From Bacteroidota bacterium (GTDB lineage: Bacteria; Bacteroidota; Bacteroidia; Chitinophagales; Chitinophagaceae), in the NCBI GenBank assembly GCA_030706605.1, contig JAUZOE010000010.1, positions 1 to 64,000 of the forward strand: a stretch of 64,000 nt of DNA. Direction: 5' to 3'. The position numbers were made by a program, and so were the translations under genes. A model generated the notes under the pieces. That model was not told the DNA's origin. It did not search any database and worked only from the letters and a program-made list of their open reading frames with translations. Below, one piece after another: positions 56,224 to 64,000 of the stretch; the stretch's first letter is position 1, and every line of letters starts with the position of its first letter.

Positions 56224-57156
56224 ATGAAAGAGCAAACTGTATTTAAAAAAGGATTAAAGCTGATGGGCAATCACTTTGAAATAAGTGTTGTCACAGATGA
56301 TGAAGCCTGGGCTAATGAGCGTATTGATGCTGGCATTCATGAAATACAAAGGATAGAAAAATTACTGACTACTTTTAATGAAAGTAGTGAAACTTGTCTT
56401 ATTAACCGATACGCAGGCGCATCTCCTGTTGCAGTATCACAAGAAACTTTTTCGATTATTGAAAGATCATTGCGTATTTCAAGTATCACTCAAGGTTCTT
56501 TCGACATTTCTTATGGATCGATAGATAAGCGTCTGTGGAATTTTGATACTAATATGAAGGCATTGCCTGACAAGAGAACCGCTAAGAAAATGGTGCGGCT
56601 GATTAATTACCGGAATATTATCCTTGACCATGAAAACTGCACAGTATTTCTCAAAGAAAAGGGTATGCGTATTGGTTTTGGGGGTATAGGGAAGGGATAT
56701 GCAGCAGAAAGAGCCAGAATTGTAATGAAATCTTTAGGTGTTAAGAGCGGAATAGTAAATGCTTCTGGAGATCTTACAACCTGGGGGTTACAGCCAAATG
56801 GAAAACCATGGACAATTGGCATTGTAAATCCAAATTCACCCCATGAATTATTTTCTTATATTAATGTAACTGATCTGGCTGTTGCTACCTCTGGAAATTA
56901 TGAGAAGTTCATAATGATCAATGGCAAAAAGTATTCACATACGATTGATCCAAGAACCGGATTGCCTGTGGCTGGCATAAAAAGTGTTACCATCATTACC
57001 CTCAATGCAGAAGTCGCAGATGCCATGGCCACCCCTGTTATGATAATGGGAATTAAGGCGGGAATAGACCTGGTAAATCAAATGAAAGATATTGAAGCCA
57101 TTGTAATTGATGACAGAAATATCGTCTATTCCTCTGCTAATATAAGATTCTCTTAA
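56224..57156 (+). CDS. apbE: FAD:protein FMN transferase (ApbE)
   Basis: A 310-residue enzyme that attaches FMN covalently to Ser/Thr of extracytosolic redox proteins. Motifs are GFGGIGKGYAAERA (near 153-166), VNASGDLTTWG, SGNYEKF and the Mg-binding YSHTIDPRTGLPV with a final ADAMATPVMIMG. Unlike many ApbE proteins it has no visible signal peptide or lipobox from this start, so it may be cytosolic or rely on an unseen export route. It lies between dsbD and a thioredoxin-like gene. DUF4266 and DUF3570 genes follow on the same strand, suggesting one redox pathway. Confidence 0.92.
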   Translation: MKEQTVFKKGLKLMGNHFEISVVTDDEAWANERIDAGIHEIQRIEKLLTTFNESSETCLINRYAGASPVAVSQETFSIIERSLRISSITQGSFDISYGSIDKRLWNFDTNMKALPDKRTAKKMVRLINYRNIILDHENCTVFLKEKGMRIGFGGIGKGYAAERARIVMKSLGVKSGIVNASGDLTTWGLQPNGKPWTIGIVNPNSPHELFSYINVTDLAVATSGNYEKFIMINGKKYSHTIDPRTGLPVAGIKSVTIITLNAEVADAMATPVMIMGIKAGIDLVNQMKDIEAIVIDDRNIVYSSANIRFS

Positions 57157-57286
57157 GATTAAAGTCTTAAAACATCACTATGCATAAGGAGATTGAATTT
57201 GTTAAAAAACTGTTAGCGTTTTATTTATGCCCAACTAAAAATCTTCTATTTACAACCTTGATATAAAGGAATAAAAATAATATTGA

Positions 57287-57748
57287 ATGAAGAATTTATC
57301 AATTATGATTCTTTGCTTTACCGGGATGTCTTTCACCGGGTGGCAACCAAACTTTGAAACTGCGAAAAAAGTCGCCAGTGAAAAACACGAACTCATCTTA
57401 TTAAACTTTTCTGGTTCCGATTGGTGTGGGCCTTGTATGCGTTTACGAAAAGAAATTTTTGAAAGTGACGTGTTTTCAAAAATGGCAGATACATCTTTAG
57501 TTTTGCTGGACGCCGATTTCCCAAGAAATAAAAAAAATCAGTTAGACGAAAAAACCATGAAACAGAATGATGCTTTGGCCGACAGGTATAATCCAGATGG
57601 AAATTTTCCATTTACCCTTCTTTTAGATGCAAATGGTAAAGTCATAAAATCCTGGATTGGATTACCAACTGAAAGTGCTGAAGAATTTACAGATGAAATA
57701 GCAAGTATTTGTAATTATAAAAGAAACGGGGGGCAAATTACTTACTAA
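57287..57748 (+). CDS. Thioredoxin-family periplasmic protein
   Basis: A 153-residue thioredoxin-fold protein with active site C47-G-P-C50 in SGSDWCGPCMRLRKEIF. A hydrophobic N-terminus (MKNLSIMILCFTGMSF) suggests export. The cis-Pro region is NFPFTLLLD. It is probably reduced by DsbD upstream and acts on the following DUF4266/DUF3570 products. Its last 25 codons are copied, in damaged form, at 59361-59455. Confidence 0.85.
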   Translation: MKNLSIMILCFTGMSFTGWQPNFETAKKVASEKHELILLNFSGSDWCGPCMRLRKEIFESDVFSKMADTSLVLLDADFPRNKKNQLDEKTMKQNDALADRYNPDGNFPFTLLLDANGKVIKSWIGLPTESAEEFTDEIASICNYKRNGGQITY

Positions 57749-57802
57749 ATTAAAGTGGCGATTTTTTACAAAAAAAAAGTATAAGATTCACACAACTCAA
57801 AT

Positions 57803-58027
57803 ATGGTAAAACAAATTTTTAAAGTAGTAGCATTGGTGCCTGTAGCCGGAATTATGTTGGCTTCCTGTGCTAATGTAAAAGCCTATCAGAAAAGCAGGCT
57901 CAATGATTCTGAAATGATTTTGGGGAACCGGAAAGTAGAAAAAAATGAGCTCAATTTTCAATCATACCGCGAAGGTGCTTCAGGTGCTAATGGCGGGAAA
58001 ACGGGTGGTGGTTGTGGATGCAATTGA
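57803..58027 (+). CDS. DUF4266 lipoprotein, copy A
   Basis: A 74-residue lipoprotein. The lipobox is LASC (C22) after a short hydrophobic leader. The mature part has the DUF4266 core (YQKSRLNDSEM) and a glycine-rich tail ending CGCN, a C-x-C that may bind metal or form a disulfide. Near the tail, EGASGAN resembles the SGA[TS] site modified by ApbE, except that Asn stands where Thr/Ser is expected. It lies 27 bases before the DUF3570 gene, its usual partner. Copy B at 59512 has an almost identical mature sequence. Confidence 0.88.
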   Translation: MVKQIFKVVALVPVAGIMLASCANVKAYQKSRLNDSEMILGNRKVEKNELNFQSYREGASGANGGKTGGGCGCN

Positions 58028-58054
58028 TTGATACTTTTACTATTAAAATAATTC

Positions 58055-59260
58055 ATGAAAAAGATTTGTTTAACCCTTGTGGGGATTTATATAATGATGT
58101 TGCAGGCTTTCGCACAGTACCGCGATAAGGATACTACATTATATACTTCCAGGCCGTTGAAGGTTGATGAAATAAACCTGGTATCCAGTTACTATTCACA
58201 AAATGGAGATCATTCGCCAATTACGGGTGGCATTGGTACCGAAAAGGTGACAGATTTGTCAAATGGGCTTGATGTCACATGGATCGGCTGGGATGCAAGG
58301 AATCGCAAAAATACGTTAACTGCAGGTTTTGGTTATGATCATCATACATCAGCATCATCTGCATATGTTAGTAAAACCGGGGCCTCCAGAACCGGTGGAT
58401 CACGTGTTTATCCTTCGTTAAACTGGTCAGTAGAAAATGCAAAAAAAGGGACAGGGTTTGGTTTGGGCCTCTATTTTTCCAAAGAATTTAATTACAGTTC
58501 ATTTGGGTTGGATGCTGAGTACTCTAAAAAAACAAAAAATAACGGAGAATTTACTGGTAAACTTACAGGGTATTTTGATCGGGTTAAATTGATTTATCCT
58601 TCTGAATTTGTACAACAGGTTACCGTAACTGCAGCCAGCGGAGGAGGTGAAAGTAGATACAAAATCCCGACAAATCCCAGAACAACGGGAACGTTATCTC
58701 TGTCCTTTTCGCAGGTCATCAACCAAAGAATGCAAGGTATCATTCTTGTAGATGGAGTTGCTCAAAATGGTTATCTGGGATTACCATTTCATAGGGTATA
58801 TTTTAATGATGGTACCCCCAATATTGAAAACCTTCCAATTAACAGGCTAAAATTGCCTATTGGTATGCGGTTAAATTATTTCCTCGGTGATAAAATTATT
58901 CTTCGATCGTATTACCGATACTATATAGATAGTTGGGGATTGCAGGCACATACTGCCAGTCTTGAAGTACCATTTAAAATTACCCCGTTTTTTTCCGTAT
59001 CCCCTTTTTACAGGTATTATACACAAACAGCAGTAAAATATTTTGCGCCTTATGAAATGCATACAGCTGCGGACGTATATTATACCAGCAATTATTCCTT
59101 GTCAGCCTTTGACAGCCAGTTTTTTGGGATTAATTTTAGAATAGCACCTCCAAAGGGAATTTTAAATGGTTTGAGTGCTCTGGAATTGCGTTATGGTCAT
59201 TACTCGCAGACGACTAAACTTGTGTCTGATGTAATTTCCTTGAACCTGAAATTTAAATAA
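58055..59260 (+). CDS. DUF3570 outer-membrane-type protein, copy A
   Basis: A 401-residue exported protein with a signal peptide (1-20, ending AFAQ). It has DUF3570 features: VDEINLVSSYYSQNGDHSPITGG near the mature start, repeated aromatic beta strands, and a C-terminal SLNLKFK ending in an aromatic strand typical of barrels. In this family it pairs with DUF4266 and often with ApbE and thioredoxin genes, as here. Function is unknown; an outer-membrane role in an extracytosolic flavin or metal pathway is an inference. An imperfect, broken copy follows at 59766. Confidence 0.88.
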   Translation: MKKICLTLVGIYIMMLQAFAQYRDKDTTLYTSRPLKVDEINLVSSYYSQNGDHSPITGGIGTEKVTDLSNGLDVTWIGWDARNRKNTLTAGFGYDHHTSASSAYVSKTGASRTGGSRVYPSLNWSVENAKKGTGFGLGLYFSKEFNYSSFGLDAEYSKKTKNNGEFTGKLTGYFDRVKLIYPSEFVQQVTVTAASGGGESRYKIPTNPRTTGTLSLSFSQVINQRMQGIILVDGVAQNGYLGLPFHRVYFNDGTPNIENLPINRLKLPIGMRLNYFLGDKIILRSYYRYYIDSWGLQAHTASLEVPFKITPFFSVSPFYRYYTQTAVKYFAPYEMHTAADVYYTSNYSLSAFDSQFFGINFRIAPPKGILNGLSALELRYGHYSQTTKLVSDVISLNLKFK

Positions 59261-59360
59261 ATATTTTATAATTTTTTTAGGCTTTAATAATAATTTAGTC
59301 AAAAAATAAACTGCTCCCGGCGACTTTTAATAAATGTGCCAGTTTTTAGATGAGTTTGCC

Positions 59361-59455
59361 GGGATTGAATAATTGCCAAATGAAAGTGCAGAAGAATTCG
59401 CATATGAAATAGTAAGTATTTGTAATTATAAAAGAGACAGGGGATAAATTACTTA
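59361..59455 (+). pseudogene. Duplicated 3' fragment of the thioredoxin gene
   Basis: The stretch encodes NESAEEFAYEIVSICNYKRDRG, close to the end of the 57287 gene (TESAEEFTDEIASICNYK), then an in-frame stop. No start or active site is present. It marks the left end of the second copy of a tandem duplication. Confidence 0.7.
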
Positions 59456-59511
59456 CTGAATTGGGTCTTGTTTTTTTACAAAAAAAATTATCAGATTCAC
59501 ACAAATCAAGC

Positions 59512-59736
59512 ATGATAAAACGTACTATTAAGTTTTTAGCATTGATGCCTGTAGCCGGAATTATAATGACTTCTTGTGCCAATGTAAAAGCCTATCAAAA
59601 AAGCAGGCTCAATGATTCTGAAATGATATTGGGGAACCGGAAGATAGAAAAAAATGAGCTTAATTTTCAATCATATCGAGAAGGTGCTTCAGGTGCTAAT
59701 GGCGGTAAAACCGGTGGTGGTTGCGGGTGCAATTGA
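59512..59736 (+). CDS. DUF4266 lipoprotein, copy B
   Basis: A 74-residue lipoprotein; ATG at 59512 is used, since an upstream TTG (59461) would place the leader too far in. The lipobox is MTSC. From that Cys onward it differs from copy A by a single conservative change (V to I), while the leader peptides differ at many positions. That contrast points to selection or gene conversion on the mature part. The reading frame is intact, unlike the DUF3570 copy downstream. Confidence 0.85.
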   Translation: MIKRTIKFLALMPVAGIIMTSCANVKAYQKSRLNDSEMILGNRKIEKNELNFQSYREGASGANGGKTGGGCGCN

Positions 59737-59765
59737 TTAATACTTTTTTCCTATTAAAATAAGTC

Positions 59766-61028
59766 ATGAAAAAGATTTGTTTAAGCCTGGTGGGAATTTA
59801 TATAATGATGTTGCAAGCGTTTGCCCAGTACCATGATAAGGATACTACATTATATAATTCCAGGCCGTTGAAGGTTGATGAAATAAACCTGGTATCCAGT
59901 TACTATTCACAAAATGGTGATCATTCTGCAATTACGGGTGGCATTCGTACCGAAAAGGTAACAGATTTGTCAAATGGACTCGATGTTACCTGGATTGGCC
60001 GGGAATTCAATGAATCGTAAACATACCTTAACAGCAAACTTTGGCTTTGATCATCACACATAAGCGTCATCTGCATTTGTTAGTAAAACCGGTGCTTCTA
60101 AAACCGGTGGATCGCGTGTTTATCCTTCGCTAAACTGGTCTGTAGAAAATGCAAAAAAAAGGACAGGATTTGGTTTGGGCCTCTATCTTTCCAAAGAATA
60201 TAATTACAAATCATTTGGCTTAGATGCTGAGTACTCTAAAACAACAAAAAAACGGAGAATTTAGCGGTAAACTTATAGGTTATTTCGATAAAGTAAAACA
60301 GAGATACTGCCTTCTGAATTGATTCCATCGGATACTGTAACTGCTTCCAATGGTACGATTTATGTAACTTCAGCCAGTGGCCGACAGGTTGCCTTAAATT
60401 CAAATGGAGGTTCTTACGTTAATAAACCGGCAATACCTTCAAAACCAAGGAATACTATTACCAGTTCCTTTGCTTTTTCGCAGGTAATCAATAAAAGATT
60501 ACAGGGTGCCGTTTTACTTGATCTCGTTTTTCAGAAAGGTGATCTCGGTTTGCCTTTTCATCGTGTTTATTGGAACGATGATACTGTTGATGCTGAAAAC
60601 CTTCCATCGTAGCGGTTTAAATTACCTATTGGAATAAGGTTGAATTATTTTCTCGGCGATAAAATCATACTTCCATCGTACTATCGTTATTACACTGATA
60701 ATTGGGGAATGCAGTCTCATACTGTTAGTCTTGAAGTTCCTTTTAAGATTACACATTTTTATCTGTCTCTCCTTTTTATAGGTACTATACACAAACTGCA
60801 GTAAAATATTTTGAGCCCTATGAAATGCATACACCCGGTGATTTGTATTATACCAGCAATTATTCCTTGTCAGCTTTAGATAGCCATTTTTTGGGGACTA
60901 ATTTTCGAATAGCACCTCCAAAAGGAATTTTAAATGGCTTGAGTGCTCTGGAATTGCGTTATGGTCATTATTCACAAACAACTAATCTTGTTTCTGATGT
61001 GATTTCAGTAAACCTAAAATTCAAATAA
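59766..61028 (+). pseudogene. Decayed DUF3570 copy B
   Basis: A copy of the 58055 gene broken into at least three reading frames. The first part (59766-60020) keeps signal peptide and VDEINLVSSYYSQ, then shifts frame by one base near 59998. A TAA replaces a Ser codon near 60061. A second part is open at 60319-60612 and ends in TAG at 60610, and a third at 60825-61028 ends in the same VNLKFK strand. Sequence between these parts still aligns with copy A. It is not expected to give a working protein. Confidence 0.9.
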
Positions 61029-61192
61029 ATATTTGCGTAGTAAAAATTGGCTTTTGGAACAATTGCAGAAAGTTGATTCCTGGTAGGAGCCTTCGTATTA
61101 GAAAAATCGTTTAAGGCAATTGAGAAGGGGTGAGTTGTTTATCGATCCTGAAATTGGATCATTCCTATAATTTTTTAAAGATATACTGAAAA

Positions 61193-61222
61193 AATAAGGC
61201 CGAAATTGATTCCGGCCTTATT
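61193..61222. terminator. Bidirectional terminator between DUF3570 copy B and DUF4382 gene
   Basis: AATAAGGCCG and CGGCCTTATT are perfect 10-base arms around a 10-base loop. On the minus strand a T run follows the stem (complement of AAAAAATAAGG). It serves both converging transcripts. Confidence 0.8.
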
Positions 61223-61244
61223 TAAGAGATAAAGATGATAATTA

Positions 61245-62129
61245 TTATTGGTGTAAAGTAATGACAGGAATTTTGACCAACTGGCCAGCCTTCACTTCTA
61301 AATTAGTTATAGTAGTATCCATATATCCAAAGGAACCTTTAAATTGTAAACTATAAATACCCGCATTTAAACCCCTGATCTTATATTCTCCATCATGTTC
61401 TGGTAATGCTGAGGCAGTATCTGTTGCATTCCAAACCGTAACATAAGGCTGTGCGGAATTTGGTAATACTATCCCTTGGATCCGGCCGGTATTATCCATT
61501 GCAAATACACTGAGAAATGGTTTAAGATAATATTGACCATTATCGAACCGAATAGATTTACAAACATTGAAATCAAGCCACATAGAGGTTTGCCCAGGCC
61601 GGAAATGATTGTCTTCATCTTCTCCATGAATTTTGACATATTCATAATTATTGGTGTTGGGGAATAGATTAAGAGGATGACTTATACCTGAAATCACTAC
61701 AGAATTATTGCTTCCTAAGGTAAGTCTTATTTTTCTGATCTTCCCGGCAGGAATATTTGTTGTCCCTAATAAGGTGTCAATACCATTACGGAGTTGTAGA
61801 ACATCATAAACACCTGAGCGAATACTAAGTGTATCCCAAAATCCATATTGATCATGATGCATATGATCTTCATTGTGATCATTCTCATTGTCTCCAAAAT
61901 GGTCATCATTCATGTGTTGAGTGCTGGTGTCAATTTTTATTTCTACATATTGGATATCAATAAATACTGAATCATACTGGCAGGGATCGTCTGTTAAATA
62001 TATTCCTACATTTCTGGGAGAGCTTGAACTGCTAAGCGGTGTTACGTTTTTTTGACAGGCGAAGATTAGCAATGATAAAGTGGTTATCATTAAACCTAGG
62101 CCAAGAAGGAGTTGCTTTTTGTTTTTCAT
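61245..62129 (-). CDS. DUF4382 lipoprotein with a His/Asp-rich insert
   Basis: A 294-residue lipoprotein with lipobox IFAC (C25). The DUF4382 domain begins at VGIYLTDDPCQYDSVFIDI and includes SGVYDVLQLRNGIDTLLG and the AGKIRKIRLTLG segment. A carboxypeptidase-regulatory-like beta domain closes the chain (ISGIVLP-like region near 210-290). Residues 72-93 are unusually rich in His and Asp (for example NDHNEDHMHHD), which suggests metal binding. Family function is unknown. It stands alone, convergent with the duplicated redox genes. Confidence 0.85.
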   Translation of the reverse strand: MKNKKQLLLGLGLMITTLSLLIFACQKNVTPLSSSSSPRNVGIYLTDDPCQYDSVFIDIQYVEIKIDTSTQHMNDDHFGDNENDHNEDHMHHDQYGFWDTLSIRSGVYDVLQLRNGIDTLLGTTNIPAGKIRKIRLTLGSNNSVVISGISHPLNLFPNTNNYEYVKIHGEDEDNHFRPGQTSMWLDFNVCKSIRFDNGQYYLKPFLSVFAMDNTGRIQGIVLPNSAQPYVTVWNATDTASALPEHDGEYKIRGLNAGIYSLQFKGSFGYMDTTITNLEVKAGQLVKIPVITLHQ

Positions 62130-62401
62130 ACAGGTTTTTTTTTAGAATAAATAGTGAAATAATTATAAATAAATATGCTATGAATTTTGTTTATTTTATT
62201 CTTATAAATGTTAGCAGGTATCACAATTAATGATAAAACTTGAGGAAACAAAAATCAAGTGCATGTAATTTTTTTGTATTGGTTTAGGTATTAGTGTTTT
62301 TGATATTGAAAATATAGTAATTAGCATCATATATTAGTCAATAATCCTGCCAATATTTTTATTCTGATTTAATTTTTTAGTAGTATTTGAGATTCTTTGT
62401 A

Positions 62402-63229
62402 TTAATTCTTTTTTAAGTTTTTCCTGTACTTTCCAAAAGGTAATTTGAATAGAGACCTAAAATTGCTGTTGTCTTCATTTTCCATATGGGTATCTACGCC
62501 AAATACCACGTTTTCCGGGGGTAGTTTTTTGAAGGTCCCGAACAGTCTATCCCAGATACTTAGCACATCTCCATAATTACTGTCAGTGTAAGGTTGTTGA
62601 TAATGATGATGAACCTGGTGTAAATTTGGAGTAATGAAAAGAGCACCCAATATAGAATCCATCTTGTTGGGAAGGCGGTAATTCATATGTGCAAAAAGTG
62701 TAGTAAAGACCTGTATGATCTGCCTTAATACCAACGCCCAAAAAACTGCGCCACTTAAAAAAACCCACAAAAGGGTAAAGGAAAGTCTTATGATATTTTC
62801 TCCCGGATGTTCTCTGAGAGTAGTGGATACATCTACTACTTTATCGGTATGATGTACCAGATGAAACATCCATAATCTTTTTACTTTGTGCATGATGACA
62901 TGATAGAAATACTCTCCTAAATCAAGCAATAAAAAAGTAACTACAAATAAAAGAAATTGACTATGAAATGTAGGGAAATAATAAGCAAGGCCAAAATGGT
63001 GTTTAGCCGTCAATTGCATGGTACTTACAAAAGCAATGCCCATGAGTAACTGAATGGGGCTGTTCGTTAAAATAAAACGTGCATTTAAGAAAGCGTGTTT
63101 CCATTTTTTATAATCCAATGAAAGTGCGGCAATATTTTCAATATTCCAGCAAAGGAATAAAGTACAAACAAAAAGAATTAATTGTATTTGATCAGAACTG
63201 TGTGTTATAAAGTTGATGAACAGGTACAT
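62402..63229 (-). CDS. Sterol desaturase / fatty acid hydroxylase-family membrane protein
   Basis: A 275-residue membrane protein with about four to five helices and the di-iron histidine clusters of the superfamily: H110-x3-H114, H123-x2-H126-H127 and H204-x2-H207-H208. These groups hydroxylate or desaturate lipid chains or carotenoid-like substrates using O2. The motif FHLVHHTDK and the final HQVHHHYQQPYTDSNYG are typical of Bacteroidota members. It lies 60 bases downstream of the DUF5686-type gene on the minus strand. Confidence 0.9.
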   Translation of the reverse strand: MYLFINFITHSSDQIQLILFVCTLFLCWNIENIAALSLDYKKWKHAFLNARFILTNSPIQLLMGIAFVSTMQLTAKHHFGLAYYFPTFHSQFLLFVVTFLLLDLGEYFYHVIMHKVKRLWMFHLVHHTDKVVDVSTTLREHPGENIIRLSFTLLWVFLSGAVFWALVLRQIIQVFTTLFAHMNYRLPNKMDSILGALFITPNLHQVHHHYQQPYTDSNYGDVLSIWDRLFGTFKKLPPENVVFGVDTHMENEDNSNFRSLFKLPFGKYRKNLKKN

Positions 63230-63289
63230 TAGTATTTATTTTTTGAATTTTTTTATAATTCTTACCCTAAAGTATAAAAACGTTTTAAT

Positions 63290-64000
63290 CTAAAATGTTA
63301 AGTTTACTCCAAGAAAAATTCCGCCTTTTGGTGCACTATTATTCAACTCTGAAAGCCTTTTATAATAATCGATTGAAAAGACATGAAAAATATTTTCAAT
63401 TCCAACACCTGCTTCCATAAAAGGCTGACTATTGGGAACTAAAAAAACGGAACCTTTATTATAGTCTTTATTTGCCTGCGACATACTTCCCTGGTAAGCA
63501 TTGAACGAAAACCGTTGACGCCATCCTAGTTTTTTTATAAAAGGGATTTTGTCAAATATTAGACCTCCCAGGTATAGCCTTGTGTGTAAACTAATATATT
63601 CATCAGTTGCATATTCATAAGGGAGCATGGTATTGAACAAATATTTGCTCGCAACATAATATTCATTACCGTTAGGGATATTCAAAAGAAGATAAGGCAA
63701 TGTGCCAAAAGTTTTACCAGCCTCTATTTTGTAATATAGCAATGATTTGGGGGGTAATCTTAACCTTTGTTCTATCCCTATATTCACTTTTTTATATGAA
63801 AACTGGGCTTGTCCAAACTCTAAACCATAAATAAAATTCGCAGTAAATATGGGCTTATAAGTGTATAAGTAAATGCGATCATAATTAAATGTAATGCTTC
63901 TTTCCTCACCTGTATATCTGAAACTTAAAGATGCTTCTGCAACAGGTAATTTTCTTGCAGAAACACTATCCATTGGCTGTTCTGTTATCTTGTTTAATGG
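63290..64000 (-). CDS. DUF5686-type outer-membrane protein, C-terminal part (cut by window edge)
   Basis: The reading frame is open from base 64000 to the stop at 63290; an internal ATG at 63973 is not the true start, because the frame continues upstream without a stop. The visible part is a run of aromatic beta strands ending FLGVNLTF, as in an outer-membrane barrel. Segments such as SIDYYKRLSELNNSAPKGG at the end recall the C-terminus of DUF5686/carboxypeptidase-like regulatory proteins. The N-terminal regulatory domain would lie outside the window. Confidence 0.65.
   Translation of the reverse strand, partial: PLNKITEQPMDSVSARKLPVAEASLSFRYTGEERSITFNYDRIYLYTYKPIFTANFIYGLEFGQAQFSYKKVNIGIEQRLRLPPKSLLYYKIEAGKTFGTLPYLLLNIPNGNEYYVASKYLFNTMLPYEYATDEYISLHTRLYLGGLIFDKIPFIKKLGWRQRFSFNAYQGSMSQANKDYNKGSVFLVPNSQPFMEAGVGIENIFHVFSIDYYKRLSELNNSAPKGGIFLGVNLTF

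Larger units (their letters stand above)
57653..61035. repeat. Tandem segmental duplication (thioredoxin tail, DUF4266, DUF3570)
   Basis: Unit A runs from about 57653 to 59269 and unit B from about 59361 to 61035, in the same order and direction. Copies are close at the DUF4266 gene and more diverged in DUF3570, where unit B has frameshifts and stops. Confidence 0.85.

Overview
The window looks like chromosomal DNA of a Bacteroidota bacterium, most likely from the Chitinophagaceae or a close relative. The reasons are AT-rich DNA, weak Shine-Dalgarno signals, occasional TAnnTTTG -7 boxes, and families typical of that phylum: DUF4861-fused GH105, DUF5009, DUF3570/DUF4266, DUF4382, DUF5686, and Kdp with a split KdpD. 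No rRNA, tRNA or CRISPR array was recognised by eye.

Layout. (1) 1-132: the end of an IS982-like element, truncated by the window edge. (2) 326-16612: a uronate/pectin-type utilisation locus. It holds a secreted heparinase II/III-like lyase and a GH105-DUF4861 hydrolase, kduI and kduD for unsaturated uronate, uxaC-uxaB-uxaA for hexuronate, and kdgK with kdgA to take KDG to pyruvate and glyceraldehyde-3-P. An ExuT-like importer, a YhcH protein and a Gfo/Idh oxidoreductase complete it. Three near-identical LacI-type operator-like sites lie before its transcription units. No regulator and no SusC/SusD pair is visible. (3) 16894-18181: a coiled-coil membrane-anchored protein and a DUF1737 protein. 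(4) 18896-28912: a second glycan block that appears richer in G+C (GH3, metallo-beta-lactamase fold, CPBP protease, sialidase-like, large beta-helix protein, DUF5009 acyltransferase). (5) 28953-30824: DUF3298, TM2 and DUF2752 genes. (6) 30930-33130: an accessory patch with a decayed RAYT transposase tail between two REP-like hairpins, then two cassette-like genes separated by a long inverted repeat.

(7) 33427-41603: a predicted peptide-ligation/amidoligase system: transglutaminase-DUF2126, zinc metallopeptidase, second transglutaminase, and a circularly permuted ATP-grasp/alpha-E fusion. (8) 41748-51172: a complete high-affinity K+ uptake module: sigma-54 type response regulator, three tiny membrane peptides including KdpF, KdpABC, a truncated KdpD and a separate sensor kinase. 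It lies between two 39-bp direct repeats; one of them is the 3' end of an outer-membrane barrel gene. (9) 53517-61028: a putative periplasmic redox module (DsbD-alpha-like, DsbD, ApbE flavin transferase, thioredoxin-like, DUF4266 lipoprotein, DUF3570). Its last part is tandemly duplicated, and the second DUF3570 copy has decayed. (10) 61245-64000: DUF4382 lipoprotein, sterol-desaturase-like protein, and a truncated DUF5686-type outer-membrane protein.

The best candidates for incompletely described biology are the amidoligase cluster, the ApbE/DUF4266/DUF3570 redox module, the kdp locus with an NtrC-type regulator and extra micropeptides, and the RAYT/cassette patch.
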